This document shows positions 8,902 to 16,920 of a stretch of DNA of 64,000 bases, in pieces (within the stretch, counting starts at the first letter, position 1; every line of letters starts with the position of its first letter). This DNA is from Kitasatospora sp. MAP5-34. Its GTDB lineage: Bacteria; Actinomycetota; Actinomycetes; Streptomycetales; Streptomycetaceae. A model generated the notes under the pieces. The model was not told the DNA's origin and ran no database searches. It worked only from the letters and a program-made list of their open reading frames with translations. The stretch lies in contig NZ_JARXZC010000005.1 in NCBI RefSeq assembly GCF_029894335.1, forward strand, positions 224,110 through 288,109, in the 5' to 3' direction. Made by a program: the position numbers and the translations under genes.

Positions 8902-9837
8902 ATGCGCCTCGTCTTCGCCGGCACCCCCGAGGTCGCCGTTCCTGCCCTGGACGCCCTGCTCGCCTCCGGGCGGCATGAGGTGGTCGCCGTGGTCACCCGC
9001 CCCGACGCCCCCGCCGGGCGTGGTCGCAAGCTGGTCGCCAGCCCCGTCGCCCAGCGCGCCGAGGAGGCCGGGATCGAGGTCCTCAAGCCCGCCAAGCCGA
9101 GCGACCCGGACTTCCTGGCCCGGCTGGCCGAGATCGCCCCGGACTGCTGCCCGGTGGTCGCGTACGGCGCGCTGCTGCGCCCGGGCGCCCTGGAGATCCC
9201 TGAGCACGGCTGGGTCAACCTGCACTTCTCGCTGCTGCCCGCCTGGCGCGGCGCGGCCCCCGTCCAGCACGCGGTGCTGGCGGGCGACGAGGTCACCGGC
9301 GCGTCGACCTTCCTGATCGAACAGGGCCTCGACTCCGGCCCGGTGTACGGCATCCTGACCGAGGAGATCCGCCCCACGGACACCAGCGGCGAGCTGCTCA
9401 CCCGCCTCGCCGAGGCCGGCGCGCGGCTGCTCACCGCCACCATGGACGGCATCGAGGACGGCGCCCTGCACGCCGTCCCGCAGCCCGCCGACGGCATCAC
9501 CCTCGCGCCCAAGATCACCGTCGAGGACGCCCGGATCGAGTGGTCCCACCCCGCCCTGCGGATCGACCGCCTGGTACGCGGCTGCGCGCCCGCGCCCGGC
9601 GCCTGGACCACCTTCCGGGGCGAGCGGCTCAAGGTCTCCGGCCCGGTCAAGCTGATCACCGACGCTGCCGAGCTGGCCCCCGGCTCGCTCGCGGTCGGCA
9701 AGAACAGCGTCCGGGTCGGCACCGGCAGCCACGAGATCGAACTCGGCGAGGTCCAGCCGCAGGGCAAGAAGCCGATGCGCGCGGCAGACTGGGCCCGAGG
9801 CGTCCGGATCGAGTCCGGCGAGCAGCTCGGACTCTGA
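8902..9837 (+). CDS. fmt: methionyl-tRNA formyltransferase
   Basis: Transfers a formyl group from 10-formyl-THF to initiator Met-tRNA. The 311-residue product starts [20 protein letters not shown]. It has the conserved loop [12 protein letters not shown], the formyl-THF-site signature [20 protein letters not shown] with its Asn-His pair, and the C-terminal OB-like tRNA-binding domain beyond about residue 205. The ATG at 8902 has an AGAGAAGGA site, and a much longer in-frame upstream extension overlaps def and is rejected. It forms an operon with def and rsmB. Confidence 0.96.
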   Translation: MRLVFAGTPEVAVPALDALLASGRHEVVAVVTRPDAPAGRGRKLVASPVAQRAEEAGIEVLKPAKPSDPDFLARLAEIAPDCCPVVAYGALLRPGALEIPEHGWVNLHFSLLPAWRGAAPVQHAVLAGDEVTGASTFLIEQGLDSGPVYGILTEEIRPTDTSGELLTRLAEAGARLLTATMDGIEDGALHAVPQPADGITLAPKITVEDARIEWSHPALRIDRLVRGCAPAPGAWTTFRGERLKVSGPVKLITDAAELAPGSLAVGKNSVRVGTGSHEIELGEVQPQGKKPMRAADWARGVRIESGEQLGL

Positions 9838-9894
9838 CCCGCCCCCGTTCGTTGCGTACCACCCATTGATCCCGCCAGCACATTGAGGCTCCCC

Positions 9895-11337
9895 GTGACC
9901 ACCCCCAGCACCCCCAGCGCCAAGCGTCCCGCCCGTCCCCACCGCCGTCCCAAGAAGGACCCGGCGCGCATCGTCGCGTTCAAGGCCCTGCGCGCCGTGG
10001 ACGAGCGCGACGCGTACGCCAACCTGATCCTCCCGTCCCTGCTGCGCGAGGCCGAGCAGAAGAGCGGCCTGGACCGCCGGGACGCCGCGCTCGCCACCGA
10101 ACTGGTCTACGGCACCCTGCGCCTGCAGGGCACCTACGACGCGATCATCGCCGCCTGCATCGACCGCCCGCTGCGCGAGGTCGACCCGCCGGTGCTGGAC
10201 GTGCTCTCGCTCGGCGCGCACCAGCTGCTCACCACCCGGATCCCCTCGCACGCCGCCGTCTCGGCGACCGTCGAGCTGGCCCGGGTGGTGCTCGGCGACG
10301 GGCGGGCCAAGTTCGTCAACGCCGTCCTGCGCAAGATCAGCGCGCAGGACCTGGACGCCTGGATCCAGCAGGTCGCCCCGCCGTACGAGAAGGACGCCGA
10401 GGACCACCTCGCCGTCGTCCACTCGCACCCGCGCTGGGTGGTCTCCGCGCTCTGGGACTCGCTCGGCCGCTGGCAGCCCGAGGCTGCCGGACGCGTCGCG
10501 ATCGAGGAGCTGCTGCACGCCGACAACGAGCGCCCGGCCGTCACCCTGGTCGCCCGCCCCGGCCGGGCCACCGCCGCCGAACTGCTCGCCGCGCTGCCCG
10601 AGTCGGAGCCGGGCCGCTGGTCCCCGTACGCCGTCCGCCTTGCCGAGGGCGGCGACCCGGGCGGCCTGGACGCCGTGCGGGAGAACCGGGTCGGCGTCCA
10701 GGACGAGGGCAGCCAGCTGGTCGCGATGGCACTGGCAGCCGCGCCGCTGGACGGCCCCGACCGGCTCTGGCTGGACGGCTGCGCCGGCCCCGGCGGCAAG
10801 GCCGCGCTGCTCGGCGCGCTGGCCGCCGAGCGCGGCGCCGCGCTGGTGGCGAGCGAGAAGCTGCCGCACCGGGCCCGCCTGGTCGCCCGCGCGCTGGACG
10901 GCAACCCCGGCCCGTACACGGTCATCACCGCCGACGGCACCAAGCCGGCCTGGCGGCCCGGCTCCTTCGACCGCACCCTGGTCGACGTCCCGTGCTCCGG
11001 CCTCGGCGCCCTGCGCCGCCGCCCGGAGGCCCGCTGGCGCCGCCGCCCCGACGACATCGCCGGCTTCGGCCCGCTCCAGCGCGACCTGCTGCGCACCGCC
11101 GTCCAGGCCACCCGGGTCGGCGGCGTGGTCGGCTACGCCACCTGCTCCCCGCACCTGGCCGAGACCCGCGCCGTCGTCGACGACATCCTGCGCACCGAAC
11201 CCGGCCTGGAGTGGATCGACGCCCGCCCGCTGCTCCCCGGCGTCCCCGCCCTGGGAGCCGGCCCGGACGTCCAGCTCTGGCCGCACCTGCACGGCACCGA
11301 CGCGATGTACCTGGCGCTGCTGCGGCGCACTGCGTGA
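9895..11337 (+). CDS. rsmB: 16S rRNA m5C967 methyltransferase RsmB
   Basis: SAM-dependent methylation of C967 in 16S rRNA. The 480-residue product has a basic N-terminus, a NusB-like RNA-binding domain (about 20-165) and a Rossmann methyltransferase domain with the SAM motif DGCAGPGGKA (about 296-305). Two catalytic cysteines appear in DVPCSGLGALRRRPEARW and GYATCSPHLAETRAVV. The GTG at 9895 is preceded by TTGAGG, and a TTG four codons earlier is less well placed. It lies 57 bases after fmt in the def-fmt-rsmB operon. Confidence 0.95.
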   Translation: MTTPSTPSAKRPARPHRRPKKDPARIVAFKALRAVDERDAYANLILPSLLREAEQKSGLDRRDAALATELVYGTLRLQGTYDAIIAACIDRPLREVDPPVLDVLSLGAHQLLTTRIPSHAAVSATVELARVVLGDGRAKFVNAVLRKISAQDLDAWIQQVAPPYEKDAEDHLAVVHSHPRWVVSALWDSLGRWQPEAAGRVAIEELLHADNERPAVTLVARPGRATAAELLAALPESEPGRWSPYAVRLAEGGDPGGLDAVRENRVGVQDEGSQLVAMALAAAPLDGPDRLWLDGCAGPGGKAALLGALAAERGAALVASEKLPHRARLVARALDGNPGPYTVITADGTKPAWRPGSFDRTLVDVPCSGLGALRRRPEARWRRRPDDIAGFGPLQRDLLRTAVQATRVGGVVGYATCSPHLAETRAVVDDILRTEPGLEWIDARPLLPGVPALGAGPDVQLWPHLHGTDAMYLALLRRTA

Positions 11338-11394
11338 GGCTCAGCGGTGCGCGGGGTGCCGTGTGCTCAGGGCTCTACGGAGGTGTGTGGTTGA

Positions 11395-11416
11395 TCGCGC
11401 AGTTCCCCGCGCCCCT
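11395..11416. repeat. intergenic repeat, copy 3
   Basis: A 22-base match to the right arm of the repeats at 5285-5306 and 7487-7508, with the core CGCAGTTCCCCGCGCCCC. It is again in an intergenic gap, between rsmB and the hydrolase gene. Confidence 0.7.
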
Positions 11417-11508
11417 GCTGGGGTAGCCCAGCTGCCACGGGTAGCCGCAGGTTCGCTCGGGTGCTGAAGTTGAAGTCGACAGCCTCAGTCGAGACGTGGA
11501 GGCGCGGG

Positions 11509-12324
11509 ATGCCCGAGGTCGGTGCGAACGGGGTTTCGCTGTACTACGAGAGCCAGGGCACCGGGCCGGGCGTGGTGCTCGTGCACGGCTCGTGGAGCGA
11601 TGCGGACAGCTGGAGCCGGGTGGTGCCGGGGCTCGCCACCGGGTGCACGGTGGTGGCGTACGACCGGCGGGGGCACAGCCGCAGCGAGGACCCGGGGGTG
11701 CAGGGGTCGGTGCACGAGGACGTCGCGGACCTGGCCGGGCTCATCGAGGCGCTCGGGCTGGCCCCGGCCTTCGTCTGCGGCAACTCCTACGGCGGGCTGA
11801 TCACGCTCAGGCTGGCCGCCGTCCGGCCCGAGCTGGTGCGGGGGATCACCGTGCACGAGCCGCCCGGGGTGGAGCTGATCCGGGCCGATCCGGGCCTGTC
11901 GGTGATCACCGGTGGCTTCGCGGAGCGGATCGCGCCCGTACGGGTGCTGCTCGAAGCGGGCGAGTCCGCTGCGGCGGCGGAGCTGTTCGTCGAGACCGTG
12001 GCCCTCGGGCCGGGCGCCTGGCTGCAGCTCCCCGCGCCGCTGCGCCACACCTTCGTACGGAACGCACCGACCTTCCTCGACGAACTGCGGGACCCGGAGG
12101 CGCTCGCCCTCGACCTCACGGCCCTGGCCGGGTACACCGCACCGGTACTGCTGACCCGGAGCGACGGGCCGGCGCCCCTCTTCGAGCCCGTCCTGGACCG
12201 GATCGCCCTGACCCTCCCGCACGCCGAGATCCACGTCTACCTCGGCGCGGGCCACGTTCCCCATGTCACGCAGCCGGAGGAGTACGTCCGGGTGGTGCTG
12301 CCCCGCGCGCTGGCCCGGCCCTGA
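11509..12324 (+). CDS. alpha/beta hydrolase
   Basis: A 271-residue alpha/beta-hydrolase fold protein of unknown substrate. It has the oxyanion-hole segment VVLVHGSWSDADSW (about 20-33), the nucleophile elbow CGNSYGG (Ser about 91), a candidate acid in LLTRSDGPAP and the catalytic His in LGAGHVPHV (about 247). There is no signal peptide, so it is cytoplasmic. The ATG at 11509 has GTGGAGG at 11496-11502. It is convergent with the downstream TetR gene and shows no operon partner. Confidence 0.88.
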   Translation: MPEVGANGVSLYYESQGTGPGVVLVHGSWSDADSWSRVVPGLATGCTVVAYDRRGHSRSEDPGVQGSVHEDVADLAGLIEALGLAPAFVCGNSYGGLITLRLAAVRPELVRGITVHEPPGVELIRADPGLSVITGGFAERIAPVRVLLEAGESAAAAELFVETVALGPGAWLQLPAPLRHTFVRNAPTFLDELRDPEALALDLTALAGYTAPVLLTRSDGPAPLFEPVLDRIALTLPHAEIHVYLGAGHVPHVTQPEEYVRVVLPRALARP

Positions 12325-12339
12325 CGGGTGCGGGGGGTG

Positions 12340-13107
12340 TCAGCCCCGGGGGTCGGGTGCGGTCGGGGTCAGGACGGCGGAGATGAGCTGCTGCAGGGTG
12401 CGGTCGAAGATCGCGTCCGAGTCCGGCGGTGTGCCGGTGCCACCGGAGATCAGGGCCTGGGTCAGGTGGGGGTAGTCGCCGCTGAGCACCACGCGCTGCA
12501 GGTAACTCACCAGGTCTGTCTGCCACTTGCCGCCGGCCGCCGCCGTGTTCTCCCACTCCGCGTACTGGCAGAGGAAGCCGTTGAGCAGGGACAACGCCTC
12601 CATCTTCGCGGAGCCGGGGAGGTCGGCGTCGGCGAGGCAGGCGAGGAAGTACTCGGTGTAGCGCAGTCCGTTGGGCCCGAGGGAGGGGCGGCCGACCACC
12701 AGGCGGGGTACCCAGGTGTGTCGGCGCAGGATCCCGAGCTGCCGGCGGAACAGTAGTCGGAGGTCCGTTCGCTGGTCGCCCGAGGGGCTCGCCGGCAGCT
12801 CGTACTCGCCGACCACCGCGTCGAGCATCAGGTCGAACAGCTGCTCCTTCTTCGGGACGTAGTTGTACAGCGACATCGTCCCGGCGCCGAGTGCCGCCGC
12901 GACCCGCCGCATGGAGACCGCGTCGAGCCCCTCCGCGTCGGCGATCGCCACGGCCGCTGCCGCGATCGAGTCGCGGCTGTGCGCCGGGCGCGGGCCCCGG
13001 CCGGTGCGTTCGGGCCGCAGCCAGATCAGCTCCGGGGCTTCGGGGGGAGTGGCGCCGGTCGCGCTGCCGTCCGTCACCTGGTCGTCCGCCACTTGGTCGT
13101 CCGTCAC
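12340..13107 (-). CDS. TetR-family regulator, divergent from an ABC exporter
   Basis: A 255-residue repressor-type protein. The N-terminal 40 residues are acidic and repetitive (DDQVADDQVTD), encoded by near-repeats in DNA that also offer several GTG starts. The helix-turn-helix is AVSMRRVAAALGAGTMSLYNYV (about 61-82, key residues RVAAALG-MSLYNYV). The C-terminal ligand domain has the ELPxS and QLGILRRHTWVPRLV features seen in TetR proteins beside drug ABC transporters. It is transcribed away from the ABC-2 genes. The two palindromes between them are probable operators, so it likely controls both itself and the exporter. Confidence 0.88.
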   Translation of the reverse strand: MTDDQVADDQVTDGSATGATPPEAPELIWLRPERTGRGPRPAHSRDSIAAAAVAIADAEGLDAVSMRRVAAALGAGTMSLYNYVPKKEQLFDLMLDAVVGEYELPASPSGDQRTDLRLLFRRQLGILRRHTWVPRLVVGRPSLGPNGLRYTEYFLACLADADLPGSAKMEALSLLNGFLCQYAEWENTAAAGGKWQTDLVSYLQRVVLSGDYPHLTQALISGGTGTPPDSDAIFDRTLQQLISAVLTPTAPDPRG

Positions 13108-13135
13108 TTGAAGATCACCTCGCCCCCATCTTACT

Positions 13136-13152
13136 TACGTACATCGTACGTA
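13136..13152. promoter_or_regulatory. palindromic operator 1 (TetR/ABC intergenic)
   Basis: Perfect 7-bp arms TACGTAC and GTACGTA flank ATC. It lies 28 bases upstream of the regulator start and shares its ACGTAC-N3-GTAC core with operator 2. The centres are 41 bp apart, about four helical turns. Confidence 0.72.
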
Positions 13153-13177
13153 GTACGCTGCTGCCAAGCGCACTTCA

Positions 13178-13192
13178 ACGTACGGTGTACCT
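13178..13192. promoter_or_regulatory. palindromic operator 2 (TetR/ABC intergenic)
   Basis: ACGTAC-GGT-GTACCT, with five of six arm positions symmetric. It lies just upstream of the ribosome binding site of the ABC ATPase gene, where a bound repressor would block transcription. Confidence 0.65.
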
Positions 13193-13207
13193 AGAAGGGG
13201 TTTTGCC

Positions 13208-14209
13208 ATGACGGCTGCCAGCACGGATGCCACCAGAACTGCCGGGACTGCCAGGACGGAACAGGCCGCCATCGAGGTGAAGGGCCTGCACAAACGCTTC
13301 GGGAAGACCGAGGCCCTGCGCGGTCTCGACCTCACCGTGCCCGCCGGGACGGTCTGCGGGCTGCTCGGCCCGAACGGCGCCGGCAAGACCACCGCCGTCC
13401 GGGTCCTCGCCACCCTGGTCGCACCGGACCAGGGCACCGCCCGGGTCGCCGGGTTCGACGTGGTGCGCGAGGCGGACCAGGTGCGGCGCAGCATCGGGCT
13501 GGCCGGGCAGCACGCCGCCGTGGACGAGGGCATCACCGGCCGGGACAACCTCCGGCTGTTCGGCCGGTTCCACCGCCTCGGCGCCCGCCGGGCCCGGCAG
13601 CGGGCCGACGAACTGCTGGAGCGCTTCGACCTCACGGAGGCGGCCGACCGCCTGGTCCGCACCTACTCGGGCGGCATGCGCCGACGGCTCGACCTGATGG
13701 CCAGCCTGGTCACCCAGCCGCCCGTGCTCTTCCTGGACGAGCCCACCACCGGTCTCGACCCGCGCAGCCGCCAGGAGATCTGGGCCTCCATCAGGGAGCT
13801 GGCCTCCGCCGGCACCACCGTCCTGCTCACCACCCAGTACCTGGACGAGGCCGACCAACTGGCCGACGCCGTCGCGGTGGTGGACCACGGGATGGTGATC
13901 GCGCACGGCCCGCCCGAGCAACTCAAAGCGGCGGTCGGTACCCGGATCGAGGTGACCCTCGCGGAGGCCGGGCAGCTCGTCCCGGCCGCCGAGCTGCTCG
14001 CCGCGTTGGCCGGCGGCGAGCCGGGCACCGACCCCGACCGGCGGACGATCACCGTGGTGGCGCGCGGTGGCCTACCGGTCGAGCTGCTCCGCTTGGTGCG
14101 CGAGCTCGACGCGGCGGGCGTCGCCGCCCAGGACGTCGCGCTGCGCTCGCCGTCGCTGGACGACGTCTTCCTCGCTCTGACCGCCAACTCCATTGAGAGG
14201 GCTGCCTGA
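13208..14209 (+). CDS. ABC-2 type transporter ATP-binding protein (DrrA-like)
   Basis: Cytoplasmic ATPase of a two-gene exporter of the daunorubicin-resistance type. The 333-residue product has Walker A GPNGAGKTT (about 56-64), the Q-loop region GLAGQHAAVDEG, the signature YSGGMRRRLDLM, Walker B VLFLDEPTTGLDP and the switch His replaced by Gln in TTQYLDEADQLA, as is typical for DrrA homologues. The C-terminal extension of about 90 residues is the DrrA-type regulatory part. The ATG at 13208 follows AGAAGGGG. It overlaps the permease gene by one base (TGATG), indicating coupled translation. Its substrate is unknown. Confidence 0.93.
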   Translation: MTAASTDATRTAGTARTEQAAIEVKGLHKRFGKTEALRGLDLTVPAGTVCGLLGPNGAGKTTAVRVLATLVAPDQGTARVAGFDVVREADQVRRSIGLAGQHAAVDEGITGRDNLRLFGRFHRLGARRARQRADELLERFDLTEAADRLVRTYSGGMRRRLDLMASLVTQPPVLFLDEPTTGLDPRSRQEIWASIRELASAGTTVLLTTQYLDEADQLADAVAVVDHGMVIAHGPPEQLKAAVGTRIEVTLAEAGQLVPAAELLAALAGGEPGTDPDRRTITVVARGGLPVELLRLVRELDAAGVAAQDVALRSPSLDDVFLALTANSIERAA

Positions 14210-15015
14210 TGGCCACCACGATGCCCGGAGCCCTGCCGCGCGCGGTCTCCGACACCCGCGGTTCGATGCTGCGCGTCCTGTTGGCGTACCGCCGCTCGCC
14301 CGGCCTGATGGTCGCCTCGTTCGCCGTGCCGGTGGTGATGGTGGTGGTGTTCGGGTACGTCTTCGGCAGCGCCATGCAGGTGCCCGGCGGCGGCAACTAC
14401 CGCGAGTTCCTGATGCCGGGTCTGTTCGTGCTGGTCGCGGTCAACGGCCTGATACCGACCATGGTCGGCACCGCTCGCGACGCCGGGCGCGGCATCACCG
14501 ACCGGCTGCGCTCGATGCCGGTCTCGCGCACCGGGCTGCTGCTCGGTCTGGCCGTCGCGGACCTGCTGGTGGCGGTCTGCGTGCTGGTACCGCTGACGGC
14601 GGTCGGCCTGGCGGCCGGCTGGCGGATCCGGGACGGGTTCGCCCACGCGGCCGTCGCGTTCGCCCTGCTGCTCCTGTTCCGGTTCACGATGACGTGGGTG
14701 GGTATGTGCCTCGGACTTCTCGCGGGCTCGGAGGAGACCGCCGGCCAGCTGGCCGTGCTCACCTTCCCGCTCGGGATGGTGACCAACGCCTTCGTACCGA
14801 CCGGCGGGATGCCCGGTTGGCTGCGCGCCGTCGCCGACTGCAACCCGATCAGCGCAGTGGTGGCCGCCTGCCGCGAGCAGTTCGGCAACCCGTCCGCCCC
14901 GGGCGGGCCCTGGCCGATGCAGCACCCGGTCGCGGCGACGCTGCTCTGGGCGGTGGCGCTGCTGGTGGTCTTCGTGCCACTGGCGGTGCGGAAGTTCTCC
15001 AGCCACGGGCGGTGA
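14209..15015 (+). CDS. ABC-2 type transporter permease (DrrB-like)
   Basis: The 268-residue membrane partner of the preceding ATPase has about six hydrophobic segments, including LMVASFAVPVVMVVVFGYVF (about 28-47) and LPGLFVLVAVNGLIPTMV-like stretches. It also has the ABC-2 signature region LTFPLGMVTNAFVPTGGMPGW near 185-205. It is translationally coupled to the ATPase. The stop codon falls inside the first unit of the 25-bp tandem repeat that follows, so the repeat provides the end of the gene. It probably exports a hydrophobic compound. Confidence 0.92.
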   Translation: MATTMPGALPRAVSDTRGSMLRVLLAYRRSPGLMVASFAVPVVMVVVFGYVFGSAMQVPGGGNYREFLMPGLFVLVAVNGLIPTMVGTARDAGRGITDRLRSMPVSRTGLLLGLAVADLLVAVCVLVPLTAVGLAAGWRIRDGFAHAAVAFALLLLFRFTMTWVGMCLGLLAGSEETAGQLAVLTFPLGMVTNAFVPTGGMPGWLRAVADCNPISAVVAACREQFGNPSAPGGPWPMQHPVAATLLWAVALLVVFVPLAVRKFSSHGR

Positions 15016-15105
15016 CTCCGACCTGAGCCAGGGTCGGTGACTCCGACCTGAGCCAGGGTCGGTGACTCCGACCTGAGCCAGGGTCGGTGACTCCGACCTG
15101 AGCCA
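15011..15105. repeat. 25-bp tandem repeat, 3.8 units
   Basis: Three full units (15011-15035, 15036-15060, 15061-15085) and a 20-base partial unit are identical. Each begins GGTGACTCCGACCTGAGCC and ends AGGGTC. At every junction GGTCGG-TGACT-CCGACC forms a 6-bp stem with a 5-base loop, extendable through CAGG/CCTG with a one-base bulge. The RNA would therefore fold into three successive small hairpins directly after the ABC permease. Confidence 0.9.
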
Positions 15106-15158
15106 CACGCGGTGAACGGTGCTGGACAAAGCGGCTGGTGCGGCAGAGTGTGGCGAGC

Positions 15159-16130
15159 ATGGAGTTCACCAAACTCGGCCGTACCGGCTTGACCGTGTCC
15201 CGCCTCTGCCTGGGCACCATGAACTTCGGCCCGCACACCGAAGAGGACGACGCCCACCAGATCATGGACACCGCCCACGAGCAGGGCATCAACTTCTTCG
15301 ACACCGCCAACGTCTACGGCTGGGGCGAGAACAAGGGCCGCACCGAGGAGATCATCGGCAGCTGGTTCGCTCGCGGCGGCCGCCGCCGCGAGGAGACCGT
15401 CATCGCCACCAAGCTCTACGGCGACATGGGGGAGTGGCCCAACGAGGGCAAGCTCTCCGCACTCAACATCCGCCGCGCGGTCGACGCGAGCCTGCGGCGC
15501 CTGCAGACCGACTACATCGACCTGTACCAGATGCACCACATCGACCGGGCCACGCCGTGGGAGGAGATCTGGCAGGCGATGGAGTTGCTGGTCGCCCAGG
15601 GCAAGATCATCTACGTCGGCTCCAGCAACTTCGCCGGCTGGCACATCGCCCGGGCCCAGGAGGCCGCGAACTCGCGCAACTTCCTCGGCCTGACGAGCGA
15701 ACAGTCGCTCTACAACCTGCTGGAACGCAGTCTGGAACTGGAGGTCATCCCGGCCGCCCAGCACTACGGCCTCGGGCTGATCCCCTGGTCGCCGCTGCAC
15801 GGCGGGCTGCTCGGCGGCGTGCTGCGCAAGGAGCGCGAGGGCGTCCGGCGGTCCTTGGGCCGGGCCGCCGAGACCCTGGAGTCCAAGCGCGAGCAGCTCC
15901 AGGCGTACGAGGACCTGGCCGCCGAACTCGGCCACGAGCCCGGTGACATCGCCCTCGCCTGGCTGCTCTCCCGCCCGACCGTCACCGCCCCGATCGTCGG
16001 CCCGCGTACGCTCGAACAGCTGCACGCGGCCGTCCGGGCGCTCGACGTGACGCTCGACCGGACGACCCTCGACCGCCTGGACGAGATCTTTCCCGGCCAC
16101 CGCACCGCCCCGGAGGACTACGCCTGGTAG
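15159..16130 (+). CDS. aldo/keto reductase
   Basis: NADPH-dependent carbonyl reductase of the TIM-barrel AKR family, close to the potassium-channel beta/YghZ-type group. The 323-residue product starts MEFTKLGRTGLTVSRLCLGT. It has the catalytic Asp-Tyr segment FFDTANVYGWGENKG (Asp about 46, Tyr about 51), Lys in VIATKLYGDMG, and the cofactor-binding end of the barrel in LSRPTVTAPIVGPRTLEQL. The ATG at 15159 is preferred. A GTG at 15138 would add seven residues that do not match the family. It stands alone after the tandem repeat, and its substrate is unknown. Confidence 0.93.
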   Translation: MEFTKLGRTGLTVSRLCLGTMNFGPHTEEDDAHQIMDTAHEQGINFFDTANVYGWGENKGRTEEIIGSWFARGGRRREETVIATKLYGDMGEWPNEGKLSALNIRRAVDASLRRLQTDYIDLYQMHHIDRATPWEEIWQAMELLVAQGKIIYVGSSNFAGWHIARAQEAANSRNFLGLTSEQSLYNLLERSLELEVIPAAQHYGLGLIPWSPLHGGLLGGVLRKEREGVRRSLGRAAETLESKREQLQAYEDLAAELGHEPGDIALAWLLSRPTVTAPIVGPRTLEQLHAAVRALDVTLDRTTLDRLDEIFPGHRTAPEDYAW

Positions 16131-16235
16131 GCGCTGTCCGGCAGGCGCTGTCCTTCAGGCTCTGCTGGCAGGGCCTGTCCGAAGGGCCTGGTGCCCGGCG
16201 GGCCTGTTCGGTAGCTGTCCGTCACACTGTGAGGT

Positions 16236-16880
16236 GTGACCACCTCCGAGTCGATCATCCATCAGGTGCCCTACCACTCCCAGTGGGAATCGCCCGAGCT
16301 GGTGCCGGACATCCTGGCCGGCACCAGTCTGGCGGCCGACGACCCGCTCTGGGAACGGTCGGGCGCGGCCGACCAGGAGGAGTACGAGTACTGGTCGTGG
16401 CGGCTCTGCGGGGTGGCCTGTCTGCGGATGGCGCTCGACTTCTGGTGGGGCCTGGCCCCGCCCGCCGTCCGGCTCGCCGAGGAGTGCCTCGCCGCCGGAG
16501 CGTACGTACGCCACCCGGACGGGCGGCTCGACGGGCTGATCCACGCGCCCTTCGCCGAGTACGTCCACCGCCGCTGGGGCCTGCCGGCCGACGCCCGCGC
16601 GCCGCTGGCCGCCGAGGACCTGCCCGGGCACCTCGCGACGGGCCGGCTGGTGATGCTCTCCGTGCACCCGTCGATCCGTACCCTCGACCCGCACCCGCCG
16701 CGCCTCGGTGGCCACCTCGTTCTCGCGGTCGGTGCCACCGAGGACGCGCTGCTGATCCACAACCCCTCAGGATTCCCGGACGGCTCCCAGCAGTTCGCCC
16801 CCGTGCCGTGGGCCGACCTCCCGCGCTTCTTCGCCGGACGGGGGATCGTGCTCGGCCCGTACGGTCAGCCCGAGGAGTAG
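16236..16880 (+). CDS. C39-like (papain-fold) peptidase family protein
   Basis: A 214-residue cytoplasmic protein with the C39/peptidase_C39_2 triad layout: Cys58 in WRLCGVACLRMAL, His160 in RLGGHLVLAVG and Asn176 in LLIHNPSGF. There is no signal peptide and no ABC transporter beside it, so it is not a bacteriocin-leader exporter. Its substrate is unknown. The GTG at 16236 is preceded by GTGAGGT. The 105-base gap upstream has imperfect direct repeats of a CCTGTCCG-like unit. Many Streptomyces carry such orphan proteins. Confidence 0.75.
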   Translation: MTTSESIIHQVPYHSQWESPELVPDILAGTSLAADDPLWERSGAADQEEYEYWSWRLCGVACLRMALDFWWGLAPPAVRLAEECLAAGAYVRHPDGRLDGLIHAPFAEYVHRRWGLPADARAPLAAEDLPGHLATGRLVMLSVHPSIRTLDPHPPRLGGHLVLAVGATEDALLIHNPSGFPDGSQQFAPVPWADLPRFFAGRGIVLGPYGQPEE

Positions 16881-16920
16881 GTGGAGGCGCGGGCGCTCAG
16901 CGGTCCCCGGTGGTGGCGGG

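Noticed and set aside
8518..11292. Long minus-strand open frame over def, fmt and rsmB
   Set aside because: It is antisense to three certain genes and its product is Gly/Arg/Ala-rich low complexity, as expected from GC-rich codon bias.
11485..12264. Antisense frame over the alpha/beta hydrolase
   Set aside because: The sense frame has the full catalytic set; the antisense product is low complexity.
15011..15105. CRISPR array
   Set aside because: Repeats abut directly with no spacers, and no cas genes are in the window.
14397..16100. Long minus-strand open frame over the ABC permease and aldo/keto reductase
   Set aside because: Antisense shadow crossing the 25-bp repeats, with no family similarity.
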